This document shows, in pieces, positions 7,006-14,599 of a stretch of DNA of 15,127 nucleotides (within the stretch, counting starts at the first letter, position 1; each line of letters opens with the position of its first letter). Both the position numbers and the translations under genes were made by a program. The notes beneath the pieces are model-generated. The model saw nothing but the letters and a program-made list of their open reading frames with translations. It did no database searches and was not told the DNA's origin. This DNA is from Tardiphaga sp. (lineage in GTDB: Bacteria; Pseudomonadota; Alphaproteobacteria; Rhizobiales; Xanthobacteraceae). Where the stretch lies: positions 1-15,127 of the forward strand of contig JACMOT010000087.1 of assembly GCA_014377915.1 (NCBI GenBank), given 5' to 3'.

Positions 7006-7940
7006 CCGCTGCGCCGCCGTTCAAACGCATCGCGCTGATCGGGCTCGGCCTGATCGGCTCGTCGCTGGCGCGCGGCATTCAGCAGCTTGGCCTCGCCGGT
7101 GAACTGGTTGCCACCGACCATTCGCCCGAGGTTCGGGCGCGGGCGGTCGAGATAAAGCTCGCCGACCGCGTCGTCGACGACAATGCCAGCGCGGTGAAGA
7201 ATGCCGATCTGGTGATCGCCTGCGTGCCGGTCGGCGTTTCCGGTGCCGTGGCGCAAAGCATCGCGGCGCATCTGATGCCCGGCGCCATCATCTCCGACGT
7301 CGGCTCGGTGAAGGCTTCGGTGTTGCGCGCCATGGCGGAGCATCTGCCATCGAACGTGCACTTCATTCCGGCGCATCCGGTGGCCGGCACCGAGAATTCC
7401 GGGCCGGATTCCGGCTTCGCCGAGCTGTTCAGCAACCGCTGGTGCATTCTGACGCCGCCGGATGGCGCCGACACCGCCGCCGTCGAGAAACTGGCACGGT
7501 TCTGGGGCGCGCTCGGCGCCAATGTCGAGCTCATGCAGGCCGAGCACCATGATCTGGTGCTCGCGGTCACCAGCCATTTGCCGCATCTGATCGCCTATAC
7601 GATCGTCGGCACCGCCGACGAACTCGAGGACGTCACCCGCTCGGAAGTACTGAAATTCTCCGCCGGCGGTTTTCGCGATTTTACCCGGATCGCGGCGTCC
7701 GACCCGACGATGTGGCGCGATGTGTTTCTCGCCAACAAGGAGGCGGTGCTGGAAATGCTCGGCGCGTTCCAGGAAGACCTGTCGAAGCTCACACGGGCCA
7801 TTCGCCGCAACGATGGCGACGTGCTGTTCGAGCATTTCACCCGCACCCGCGCGATCCGCCGCGGCATCGTCTCGATCGGTCAGGATGAAGCGGCGCCAGA
7901 CTTCGGCCGCAAGCATGCGGCGCTGACGAAGAAGGATTGA
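7002..7940 (+). CDS. tyrC: Prephenate/arogenate (cyclohexadienyl) dehydrogenase
   Basis: This 312-residue enzyme of the TyrA family oxidatively decarboxylates prephenate or arogenate on the way to tyrosine. An N-terminal Rossmann fold starts at residue 8 ([19 protein letters not shown], GxGxxG at 14-19). [11 protein letters not shown] and [13 protein letters not shown] follow, and the catalytic histidine is His125 in [13 protein letters not shown]. The C-terminal half is the helical dimerisation domain ([42 protein letters not shown]). The start is GTG at 7002, overlapping the aminotransferase stop by four bases, so translation is coupled. There is no ACT domain, so no feedback domain is carried within this protein. 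Prephenate versus arogenate preference (tyrA versus tyrC naming) is not decided by sequence. A palindromic repeat follows 11 bases after the stop. Confidence 0.93.
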   Translation: MTAAPPFKRIALIGLGLIGSSLARGIQQLGLAGELVATDHSPEVRARAVEIKLADRVVDDNASAVKNADLVIACVPVGVSGAVAQSIAAHLMPGAIISDVGSVKASVLRAMAEHLPSNVHFIPAHPVAGTENSGPDSGFAELFSNRWCILTPPDGADTAAVEKLARFWGALGANVELMQAEHHDLVLAVTSHLPHLIAYTIVGTADELEDVTRSEVLKFSAGGFRDFTRIAASDPTMWRDVFLANKEAVLEMLGAFQEDLSKLTRAIRRNDGDVLFEHFTRTRAIRRGIVSIGQDEAAPDFGRKHAALTKKD

Positions 7941-7951
7941 GGCCTAACGGC

Positions 7952-8039
7952 CGTTATTGCGAGCGAAGCGAAGCAATCCAGTAGGCCACAAGCATAGCAA
8001 GACTGGATTGCTTCGTCGCAAGGGCTCCTCGCAATGACG
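7952..8039 (-). repeat. Palindromic intergenic repeat, copy 2 (inverted relative to copy 1)
   Basis: The arms CGTTATTGCGAG (7952-7963) and CTCGCAATGACG (8028-8039) pair with one G-T, and AAGCAATCCAGT with ACTGGATTGCTT further in. The loop read on the minus strand, CTTGCTATGCTTGTGGCC, matches the loop of copy 1 at 4900-4992. The CGACGAAGCAATCCAGT arm is at the left in copy 1 and at the right here, so the copies are in opposite orientation. It fills the gap between convergent tyrC and the DUF2125 gene. Confidence 0.85.
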
Positions 8040-8060
8040 CGGAGAGACTGCGGATTGACC

Positions 8061-9254
8061 TCAAAACAGCGGCGGGATCTGCGCGACTTTCAGCGAACCC
8101 ATCATGACCGCGCCGTCGACGAATTTCAGCGGGAACGAACGCGCCTTCTTGCCTTCCAGCACCGCTTCGGTACCGAGCGAATTGATGCCGGCGGCGAGGC
8201 CGACATTGGCGTTCTGGCGCACTACCCGGCCGAGACCGGGGATCGCGCGGTCCAGCGCGCCGAGCAGGCCGTTGACGTCCTGGCTCTTGACGCCCGGCGC
8301 ATATTTATCGAGCGCGCTCTGCGAAACCCCCATCTCCAGCAGCTTGTCGATGCCGAGCGCCGGGATCACCTTGTCCAGACCCGTCACCGTCATCTGCAAT
8401 TCGCCATCGAGATTGCCCGCGGCGGTGAGGCCGAGCGAGCCCGCGGCCAGCGAGATCATCTCGCCCTGCTGGATCCGCGACTGCAGGATCTCCAACCGAC
8501 CACCGGCGGCCTGGATCGCGCGAAACCGTTCCGGCCAGGGCTTGGGCGAGATGTCGGTCAGACCGCTGATCTGCATGCGGATGTCAGTATCGAACGGGGC
8601 TGCCAGCACCGGATGCAGGTCCTGGATGCTGACACTTTGGGCCTGGAACACGGTTTCGATCACCGGTTTGTCTGGCGTCGAGCTGGCCGCCATCCGGCCG
8701 TGCAACTCGGCATGCTTGGCCCGCACGGTCGGCGCCTGCACCGAGCCGACGATACGGTCCAGCGAGGCGTCATCAAACACGATATCGGCGCTTTCGGGCG
8801 TGCCCGGCAGGCCGACGATGCTGCTGCGGGCCGTCGCCCAGTTCACCACCATCGCCGGCGCGCCGCGATCCGACAGGATCGCTGGCGCCTTGAACTCGGC
8901 AATCAGCAGTTTCGGCGTATAGATCTGCGCCACCACGAGAATTTCGCCGAGCTTGGCGGTGATCGGCCCCTGACCGACCGTCTGGCCCGCGGTCTGCGAG
9001 CGCAATTCGATGCTGACGCCGCTGCAGCGAACCTCGAGCCGGAACGGGAAGCCGGCCACCGAGCGGTTGGCGCAGTCATAGACCCGCCCGGCCGCCGCCT
9101 CGCGGGCGCGCCACAGATCGACATTCTCGTCGACCTTGGAGGCGGCGAAAAACCAGAACGCGCTCCAGGCCGCCGCCAAAATGACGACGATCACGGGCAT
9201 GATGAAAACGGGCCAGAGACGGCGCGTGCGGGTCGGCATTGCAAAATCGGACAT
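8061..9254 (-). CDS. DUF2125-family membrane-anchored protein of unknown function
   Basis: The protein has 397 residues from the ATG at 9254. Another ATG is at 9239, and the frame is open back to 9335, so the start is uncertain; no clear ribosome site helps. One transmembrane segment (LWPVFIMPVIVVILAAAWSA, about residues 13-35) leaves a large periplasmic part. The motif CANRSVAGFPFRLEVRCSGV, with two cysteines that could form a disulfide, is the hallmark of the DUF2125 family common in alphaproteobacteria. The rest is repeated beta-type sequence with mentions of lipid-transfer-like hydrophobic strands, but I cannot name a function. It is convergent with tyrC across a repeat, divergent from the ChaC-like gene, and not in an obvious operon. 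Confidence 0.85.
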   Translation of the reverse strand: MSDFAMPTRTRRLWPVFIMPVIVVILAAAWSAFWFFAASKVDENVDLWRAREAAAGRVYDCANRSVAGFPFRLEVRCSGVSIELRSQTAGQTVGQGPITAKLGEILVVAQIYTPKLLIAEFKAPAILSDRGAPAMVVNWATARSSIVGLPGTPESADIVFDDASLDRIVGSVQAPTVRAKHAELHGRMAASSTPDKPVIETVFQAQSVSIQDLHPVLAAPFDTDIRMQISGLTDISPKPWPERFRAIQAAGGRLEILQSRIQQGEMISLAAGSLGLTAAGNLDGELQMTVTGLDKVIPALGIDKLLEMGVSQSALDKYAPGVKSQDVNGLLGALDRAIPGLGRVVRQNANVGLAAGINSLGTEAVLEGKKARSFPLKFVDGAVMMGSLKVAQIPPLF

Positions 9255-9374
9255 GGCGCGACGTAGATCGCATGATTTTGTCAAATCAGCGATGCCTGAC
9301 CTGTTTGTCTCGTGCAGGCGTGGATTGCTGGCCATCGCGTCGTATCAAGGCCTTATTTCTGCTACGTCGACGTC

Positions 9375-9932
9375 ATGCCAACGACCTTCCCCCCCGAATC
9401 AGAAGCCGCCCCGGACTTGTGGGTATTCGGCTATGGATCGCTGATGTGGCGGCCGGGCTTCGACTTCGTCGAGCAGGTGCCGGCACGGCTGATCGGCGAG
9501 CACCGGGCGCTGTGCGTCTATTCCTTCGACCACCGCGGCACCCCGGAAAAGCCCGGCCTGGTGCTTGGCCTTGATCGCGGCGGCGCCTGCCGCGGCATCG
9601 CCTTCCGGGTCGCGGCCCAACACCGCGCGGCGACCATCGACTATCTGCGCGAACGCGAGCAGACCACTGGCGTCTACCATGAGGTGATGCGCTCGGTCTG
9701 GCTTGACAATGCCGCCCGTGATCGGGTCAGCGCGCTGGCCTATGTGGTCGATCGCGGCCATGTGCAATATGCCGGAAGGCTGAGCCTCACCGAACAGCTG
9801 CATTACGTGAAGCAGGGCCACGGCCGCTCCGGCGCCAACCGCGATTACGTGCTGTCGACGGTGAAGGCGATCGAGGCCGAAGGGTTTCGCGACCCGCAAC
9901 TGCGCCAGCTGGCCTTGCTGCTGCAGGGGTAG
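9375..9932 (+). CDS. ChaC-like gamma-glutamylcyclotransferase
   Basis: The 185-residue protein matches the ChaC branch of gamma-glutamylcyclotransferases, cytoplasmic enzymes that split glutathione into 5-oxoproline and Cys-Gly. WVFGYGSLMWRPGFDF (residues 16-31) contains the family's YGSLMW substrate loop. HRALCVYSFDHRGTPEKPGL and LREREQTTGVY follow, with Glu95 the expected acid-base residue. YAGRLSLTEQLHYV and HGRSGANRDYVLSTVKAIE are typical of the C-terminal half. The ATG at 9375 is chosen because homology begins right after it; an in-frame ATG at 9312 would add 21 residues of no family likeness. Its stop is 11 bases from the end of convergent plsC, leaving no room for a standard terminator. 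The exact substrate is inferred from the family. Confidence 0.9.
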   Translation: MPTTFPPESEAAPDLWVFGYGSLMWRPGFDFVEQVPARLIGEHRALCVYSFDHRGTPEKPGLVLGLDRGGACRGIAFRVAAQHRAATIDYLREREQTTGVYHEVMRSVWLDNAARDRVSALAYVVDRGHVQYAGRLSLTEQLHYVKQGHGRSGANRDYVLSTVKAIEAEGFRDPQLRQLALLLQG

Positions 9933-9943
9933 CTCCACGATTC

Positions 9944-10717
9944 TCAGCTCTCCCTGACCGCCACATCCGGCACCCGGCCAAACAAGGTTGCCTGCTCGAC
10001 GCGCGCGGCGGTGACGATACGGTCGGTTGCGGCTTCGATCACGGTGCTGAGCGCGCCGATGAATTCCTTGCGTGGCAGGCCGGGCGGCAGCGGATCGAGA
10101 CATTCGACCACCAAGGTTCCCGGATAGCGCAGAAACGTGCGGCGCGGCCAGAACAGGCCGGAATTCAGCGCTACCGGCAGACACGGCACGCCGCATTTGG
10201 CATAGATCTGCGCAATGCCGGGCTTGTAGTCCGGCGGCGCCTCGACCGGGCGACGCGTGCCCTCGGGAAAAATGATGAGCTGACGGCCAATTTTCACCTC
10301 TTCGGTGGCGCGTCTGGCCATGTCGATCAGCGACCGAGCGCCGCCATCGCGGTCGACACCGACCATCTTCGACTTGATCAGGTACCAGCCGAAAAACGGG
10401 ATCCGTTCCAGCTCGCGCTTGTAGATAAACAGCGGATTGTCGAAGAATTGCATCAGCGCGAAGGTCTCCCACATCGATTGATGCTTCGACGCCACGATCA
10501 ACGGGCCGGCGGGGATCTTGTCGAGGCCGCGATAGTCGACATGGGTGTTGCACACCACTTTCATCAGCCAGACGCTGCTGCGCGCCCAGGCCTTGGCGAC
10601 TGCCATGAAGGCGAGCGGCGGCAGCACGAAGGTCGGGATCGCCACGAGGATCCAGAACACCAGCAGCATGTAGAACAGCACATTGTAGATCAGCGAACGT
10701 ACGAAAATCGAAACCAT
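9944..10717 (-). CDS. plsC: 1-acyl-sn-glycerol-3-phosphate acyltransferase (PlsC/LPLAT family)
   Basis: This is a 257-residue inner-membrane acyltransferase that should add the second acyl chain to lysophosphatidic acid to make phosphatidic acid. There are N-terminal hydrophobic segments (LIYNVLFYMLLVFWILVAI, then FVLPPLAFMAVA, residues 9-40). The catalytic block is ASKHQSMWET (76-85), where the usual HX4D reads His79-X4-Glu84. Block III is IIFPEGTRR (148-156), and GVPCLPVALNSG is block IV. The acid replacement is conservative and, as I recall, common in alphaproteobacterial homologs. It begins 10 bases after the stop of the ydcF-like gene and is probably the last gene of the ftsE-ftsX-ydcF-plsC unit. 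Another lysophospholipid substrate is possible. Confidence 0.92.
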   Translation of the reverse strand: MVSIFVRSLIYNVLFYMLLVFWILVAIPTFVLPPLAFMAVAKAWARSSVWLMKVVCNTHVDYRGLDKIPAGPLIVASKHQSMWETFALMQFFDNPLFIYKRELERIPFFGWYLIKSKMVGVDRDGGARSLIDMARRATEEVKIGRQLIIFPEGTRRPVEAPPDYKPGIAQIYAKCGVPCLPVALNSGLFWPRRTFLRYPGTLVVECLDPLPPGLPRKEFIGALSTVIEAATDRIVTAARVEQATLFGRVPDVAVRES

Positions 10718-10727
10718 GGTGATCCCA

Positions 10728-11441
10728 TCAATTGGAGGCCGTTGCCGGCTTGCGCGTATCGGCCGTATCGCCGGCCTTGGGCATCAGATCGATGCCGATT
10801 TCGGCCAGCCAGACCCGGACTTCGGCGGCGAGAAATTTGACATATTCCGACAGCAGCAGCCGCAGCGTCGGGCCGCTGGTCCACCATGGCTCGTCGCGCC
10901 ATTTGTCGCCGATCACCGAGAACGGAATCAGTTCGATGTCGGGCATCTCGTAGGACAGTTCGACGATGGCCCGCGGCATGTGATAGTTCGAGGTCACCAC
11001 GATCAGCGAACGGAAGCCGCGCTCATGGGCCCATCGCCGGGTCTCCACCGCATTGCTGCGGGTGTTGACCGCGGAGCGATCGAGATCGACGCAGCAGGTC
11101 AGCAACCGCTGGCTGTCCGGCAGCGTTCGCGAGATATCGCTGACGCCATTGGTGGGATGCACGCCGGAGATCAAAAGTCGTCTGCCATAGCCGGCGGCGA
11201 GCAACTCGATCGCGTCGGCGACGCGCGACGATCCGCCGGTCAGCACCACGATGCCGTCCGCCTTGCTGGCGGGCTTCAACTCGCCACTGCGCAATTGCGA
11301 GAGAAAACCGACGAAGCCGACCGCTCCGCACAGGAAGCCGAGCGCAAAAACGACGACAATTGCCGCGCGCACCACCCCGCGGCGCCGACGCGGCGCGGCG
11401 CGGCGAGCTTCGGCTGAGTCCTGGTCGGGCGGCAAGGTCAT
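10728..11441 (-). CDS. YdcF/SanA/ElyC-family (DUF218) envelope protein
   Basis: The 237-residue protein has a basic N-terminus (RRAAPRRRRG), one transmembrane anchor (AAIVVVFALGFLCGAVGFVG, about 26-46), and a DUF218 domain. Its marks are GIVVLTGGSSRVADAIELL (63-81), RLLISGVHP (88-96), VNTRSNAVETRRWA and LIVVTSNYHMPRAIVEL. Relatives such as ElyC and SanA affect peptidoglycan and lipid-carrier homeostasis in E. coli, but the reaction is not established. It lies between ftsX (109 bases upstream) and plsC (10 bases downstream) on the same strand, a setting that supports an envelope role. The ribosome site is weak: an AGGATA sits about 15 bases before the ATG. Periplasmic exposure of the domain is predicted from the positive-inside rule. 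Confidence 0.85.
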   Translation of the reverse strand: MTLPPDQDSAEARRAAPRRRRGVVRAAIVVVFALGFLCGAVGFVGFLSQLRSGELKPASKADGIVVLTGGSSRVADAIELLAAGYGRRLLISGVHPTNGVSDISRTLPDSQRLLTCCVDLDRSAVNTRSNAVETRRWAHERGFRSLIVVTSNYHMPRAIVELSYEMPDIELIPFSVIGDKWRDEPWWTSGPTLRLLLSEYVKFLAAEVRVWLAEIGIDLMPKAGDTADTRKPATASN

Positions 11442-11550
11442 GGCGTCGCGGCGGTATCCTGTCGAGGCAGTCTAGTTTTTTTCGGCCGCGGTGGCGATTG
11501 CCCGCGGCAGGCGGCATCGCAGCGGAGCGATCGCGGCGAAAGCCGGCGCG

Positions 11551-12522
11551 TTATTCGATATCGTTCAACGTCGAAAACAGCGTGCGGCGCGAGGCCCAGG
11601 CGGTGATGCCCGCGATCATCGCGGCCTGCGCGGCCAGCGCCAGATAGCCCGAGGGTCGCAGCGAGAACGTGCCCAGCAGCGCGGCGAACTGGTCGCCGAC
11701 CGCGGTGCCGGTGGACCAGTTGGCCATCGATTCGGAAAAGCCGAAGGTCAGCATCGCCGCGCCGCCGCCGATCACCCCGCCCTGCAGGCCGAGCCGCAGG
11801 AAATGCCGGAAAAACCGGTTGGCGATGAACTGGTCGCCGGCGCCGACGAAATGCAGCACCTCGACGATCGGCTTGTTGGCCGCCATCGCGCCGCGGGTAG
11901 CGAACGACACCGAGATGATGGTCGCGATGATGACCAACGCGAGAATGCCCAGCCCCGCGATCACCGTGGCCGAGGTCATCGAGCGCATCCGCCCGATCCA
12001 GGCGCGGTGATCGTCGACGCTGGCATTGGGTACCGCCTGCGCCACCCGGTTGCGCAGCGAAACCACGTCGATCGGGGTTCCGGGCACAACGCGGGCAATG
12101 ATGACGCGCGGGACCGGCAGATCGTCCAGCGACAGGCCGGTGCCGAGCCACGGTTCCAGCAGGGCGGCGGATTCGGCCTTGGTATAGGCGCGGACCTCGA
12201 CGATACCGGGCTGGGCGCGGGCCGCTTCGGCCACCGCCACCGTGTCGCGTTCGAGGTCGCGGCCGCCCACCGGCTTGACCTGGATGGTGATTTCGCTGGC
12301 CACCTCGGACTGCCATTCCGACGCCGAGGCCGAGATCAGCAGCACGCCGCCGGTGGTCATCGAGGCGAGATAGGTCATGATGGCGACGACGGCGACCAGC
12401 GCGCGGCCGGCGATCGAGCCGCGCGGCACGATCGGCGACAGGTTGCGCGCCCGGGCCTCGACCTGCGGGGCGTCGTGCCCGAGGTCCATCAAGGCGTCGC
12501 GGTTGTCGCCCGATCTACTCAT
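11551..12522 (-). CDS. ftsX: Cell division ABC transporter permease-like protein FtsX
   Basis: This is the 323-residue membrane partner of FtsE. In bacteria FtsEX sits at the septum and activates peptidoglycan hydrolases through the large periplasmic loop rather than moving a substrate. Four membrane segments are visible: one before the loop (GRALVAVVAIMTYLASMTTG), then three at the end (VIAGLGILALVIIATIISVS, GLQGGVIGGGAAMLTFGF, YLALAAQAAMIAGITAWASR). The loop between the first and second (about residues 65-165) contains SEVASEITIQVKPVGG and VRAYTKAESAALLEPWLG, typical of the FtsX extracellular domain. The ATG at 12522 overlaps the end of ftsE by 8 bases (ATGAGTAG). An upstream in-frame ATG at 12564 is inside ftsE and less likely. 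Confidence 0.93.
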   Translation of the reverse strand: MSRSGDNRDALMDLGHDAPQVEARARNLSPIVPRGSIAGRALVAVVAIMTYLASMTTGGVLLISASASEWQSEVASEITIQVKPVGGRDLERDTVAVAEAARAQPGIVEVRAYTKAESAALLEPWLGTGLSLDDLPVPRVIIARVVPGTPIDVVSLRNRVAQAVPNASVDDHRAWIGRMRSMTSATVIAGLGILALVIIATIISVSFATRGAMAANKPIVEVLHFVGAGDQFIANRFFRHFLRLGLQGGVIGGGAAMLTFGFSESMANWSTGTAVGDQFAALLGTFSLRPSGYLALAAQAAMIAGITAWASRRTLFSTLNDIE

Positions 12523-13174
12523 AAATATGCAGCCGTCCCTGATGCAGCACCATGCGGCGGGCATCGTACTGATCCATCAAGGTAATGTCATGAGTGGCAA
12601 TAATGACGGCGGTGCCGGATTTATTGAGTTCGATGAACAGCCGCAGCAGCCGCCGGCCCAGCGTCGGATCGACATTGCCGGTCGGCTCGTCGGCCAGCAG
12701 CAGCAACGGCCGCGCGATCACCGCGCGCGCGATCGCGGCGCGCTGCTTCTCGCCGCCGGACAGGATCGGCGGCAGGGCATCCATGCGCTCGCCAAGCCCG
12801 ACCCATTTCAGCAGATCGATCACCTCGCGGCGATAGCTGGATTCGTCGCGTCCCATCACCCGGAACGGCAGCGCGACATTCTCGTAGGTCGTCATGTGGT
12901 CAAGCAGGCGGAAATCCTGCAGCACGATCCCGATCTGCTTGCGCAAATCGGCGACCTCGTCCTTGCCCATCAGCGAGATATCGTTGCCGAACAGCGTCAC
13001 CAGCCCGCGGGTCGGCCGCAGCGACAGGAACAGCAGGCGCAGCAACGATGTCTTGCCAGCGCCGGACGGCCCTGTGAGGAACTGGAACGAGTGCGCCGGG
13101 ACCTGGAATGTGAGGTCGCGCAAAATTTCCGGGCCAAGCCCGTAGCGCAGACCTACATTTTCGAACCGGACCAC
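12515..13174 (-). CDS. ftsE: Cell division ATP-binding protein FtsE
   Basis: The 219-residue ABC ATPase energises FtsX. Motifs are complete: Walker A GPSGAGKT (35-42), Q-loop Gln86 (VLQDFRLL), signature LSGGEKQR (138-145), Walker B LLLLADEP (157-164), D-loop NVD and H-loop His195 (ATHDITL). The length is exactly that of the family. The start is GTG at 13174, supported by a GGAG six bases upstream and by the expected VRFENVGLRYG opening. It is first of the minus-strand unit ftsE-ftsX-ydcF-like-plsC and is divergent from the zinc-ribbon gene, with 120 bases between them. I found no confident promoter in that gap. Confidence 0.96.
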   Translation of the reverse strand: MVRFENVGLRYGLGPEILRDLTFQVPAHSFQFLTGPSGAGKTSLLRLLFLSLRPTRGLVTLFGNDISLMGKDEVADLRKQIGIVLQDFRLLDHMTTYENVALPFRVMGRDESSYRREVIDLLKWVGLGERMDALPPILSGGEKQRAAIARAVIARPLLLLADEPTGNVDPTLGRRLLRLFIELNKSGTAVIIATHDITLMDQYDARRMVLHQGRLHIYE

Positions 13175-13294
13175 AGGCAGCTCCGCTCGAGGGGACGCAA
13201 AACGGCCAAAAGACCGATGATGAAATTACCGACAATCGTATGTGCGGTCGTTATGGTTTCCGGTTCGTTAACAGTCGTCTTGTAGCCTCCTGGC

Positions 13295-14170
13295 ATGACC
13301 TCGGCTATCCAATCCATGCATATCGTTTGCCCGAATTGTACGACATCCTATGCCGTCAATCCGGCGTCTTTCGGCGACTCCGGACGCACGGTACGCTGCG
13401 CGCGCTGCAAGGAGGTCTGGCTGGCACGGCCGGAAGACCTCGCGCGCACCGAATTGCGGGCCCCGGCAATGGCTAACCCGGCCCCCGACGAGGACCTGAG
13501 CGCCTGGGGAATCACCGAAGACGAGGCCGAATCGACGCCCGAACGGGACATTCCGCGGGTCGAGAGCCCCTCCATCTCGGCCGGCTGGCCGGCCGAAGCC
13601 AATGATCCGGTGGCGGACTGGTCGACGGCTTCAGACGACGAACTGGCGCCGTCGCGTTTTGCACGGGCAACGCGGTTCGCCGCGCTCCGCCGATTGGTCC
13701 CGAAAATCACACTGCGAATTCCCTTTTTACCGCGGATCAGCCTGCCAGTCGCCTGCGCCGCCATGTCCGCCATGGTGCTGGCGCTAATGATCTGGCGCGT
13801 CGAAATGGTGCGCTTGCTGCCGCAGACCGCCACGTTCTATCAGCTGGTCGGGCTCAATGTGAACCTGCGCGCCCTCGCATTCAAGGACGTCAAGGTCAGC
13901 ACCGAGACCGTCGAGGGCAAGCAGGTGCTGGTGATCGAGGGCAATATTGTCAGCGAAAGCCGCGGCCCGGTGCAGATGCCGCGGCTGCGCTTCGTCGTCC
14001 GCGACGACAAGGGCACCGAAATCTACGCCTGGAACGCCGTGATCGAGCAGCCAGGCCTCAATCCGGGCGACAAGGCCTGGTTTCGTTCGCGGTTGGCGTC
14101 GCCGCCGGCCGACAGCCGCAGCATCGATGTGCGCTTCTTCAACAAGCGCGATATCGGCAGCGGCGCCTGA
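13295..14170 (+). CDS. MJ0042-type zinc-ribbon single-pass membrane protein
   Basis: The 291-residue protein begins with an MJ0042/zinc-ribbon knuckle: CPNC (Cys12-Cys15) and CARC (Cys35-Cys38), with the linker TTSYAVNPASFGDSGRTVR. A low-complexity acidic region (about 50-120, many Asp/Glu/Ser/Pro) follows, then one transmembrane helix (LPVACAAMSAMVLALMIWRV, about 149-168). The C-terminal domain (LRALAFKDVKVSTETVEGKQ to the end) looks like the DUF3426 beta-sandwich. The zinc end would be cytoplasmic and the beta domain periplasmic. A second in-frame ATG at 13316 (MHIVCP) starts just before the zinc ribbon; neither start has a clear ribosome site. It is divergent from ftsE and 17 bases upstream of the response regulator. 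The function is unknown. Confidence 0.85.
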   Translation: MTSAIQSMHIVCPNCTTSYAVNPASFGDSGRTVRCARCKEVWLARPEDLARTELRAPAMANPAPDEDLSAWGITEDEAESTPERDIPRVESPSISAGWPAEANDPVADWSTASDDELAPSRFARATRFAALRRLVPKITLRIPFLPRISLPVACAAMSAMVLALMIWRVEMVRLLPQTATFYQLVGLNVNLRALAFKDVKVSTETVEGKQVLVIEGNIVSESRGPVQMPRLRFVVRDDKGTEIYAWNAVIEQPGLNPGDKAWFRSRLASPPADSRSIDVRFFNKRDIGSGA

Positions 14171-14187
14171 ATTTCGATGGAGTAATG

Positions 14188-14565
14188 ATGTCGCGCATTC
14201 TGATAGCCGATGACGAGGAATCCATGCGCCTGCTGGTGGCGCGCGCCATCGCCATGGACGGCCACGAGATCGTCACCGCCGAGGACGGCGCCGAGGCGCT
14301 GGAAATCCTCAACAGCGACCCCTCCGCTTTTGATCTGTTGCTGACCGATATCAAGATGCCGGTGATGGACGGCATCGCACTGGCGCTGAGCGCGGCGCGC
14401 GATTTCCCGAATTTGACCATCCTGCTGATGACCGGATTCGCCGACCAGCGCGAACGCGCCTCCGGACTCAACGCCATCATTCATGACGTCGTGACCAAAC
14501 CGTTCTCGGTGGCGGACATCCGCACCGCGGTCGCGGACGCGCTGTCGTCGCGGACGAGGGAATAG
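14188..14565 (+). CDS. Single-domain response regulator (CpdR-like receiver)
   Basis: This stand-alone receiver domain of 125 residues has a complete phosphorylation site: acidic pair Asp8-Asp9 (LIADDEES), phospho-acceptor Asp54 (LLLTDIKMP), switch Thr82 (LLMTGFADQRERA) and Lys104 (VVTKPFS). There is no output domain, so it must act by protein contact or as a phosphate shuttle. The TGFADQRERASGLNAIIHDV block is one I associate with alphaproteobacterial CpdR-like receivers, which control ClpXP-dependent proteolysis in the cell cycle; this assignment is tentative. GGAG lies 5 bases before the second of two adjacent ATGs, so the start at 14188 is preferred over 14185. The zinc-ribbon gene ends 17 bases upstream. 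A perfect 6-bp hairpin overlaps its stop codon. Confidence 0.9.
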   Translation: MSRILIADDEESMRLLVARAIAMDGHEIVTAEDGAEALEILNSDPSAFDLLLTDIKMPVMDGIALALSAARDFPNLTILLMTGFADQRERASGLNAIIHDVVTKPFSVADIRTAVADALSSRTRE

Positions 14566-14579
14566 CGAAGCGCCTTCGC
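14565..14579 (+). terminator. Short hairpin at the stop of the response regulator gene
   Basis: GCGAAG and CTTCGC pair perfectly around CGC, beginning in the last base of the TAG stop. There is no T run after it, so it is at best a weak terminator or an RNA-stabilising 3' end. Confidence 0.3.
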
Positions 14580-14599
14580 GTCCCGTCCCGACTTGAATT

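Noticed and set aside
8034..9266. A 410-codon plus-strand frame opposite the DUF2125 gene
   Set aside because: Its composition is that of a complement shadow, and the opposite strand carries a membrane anchor and the DUF2125 cysteine motif.
11491..12585. A 364-codon plus-strand frame opposite ftsX
   Set aside because: It is antisense to ftsX, has very low hydrophobicity and is rich in Arg, His and Gly, with no family likeness.
13175..13294. CtrA-type site (GTTAAC near 13267) in the ftsE/zinc-ribbon gap
   Set aside because: Only one half-site is present. The second TTAA at seven bases' distance is missing.
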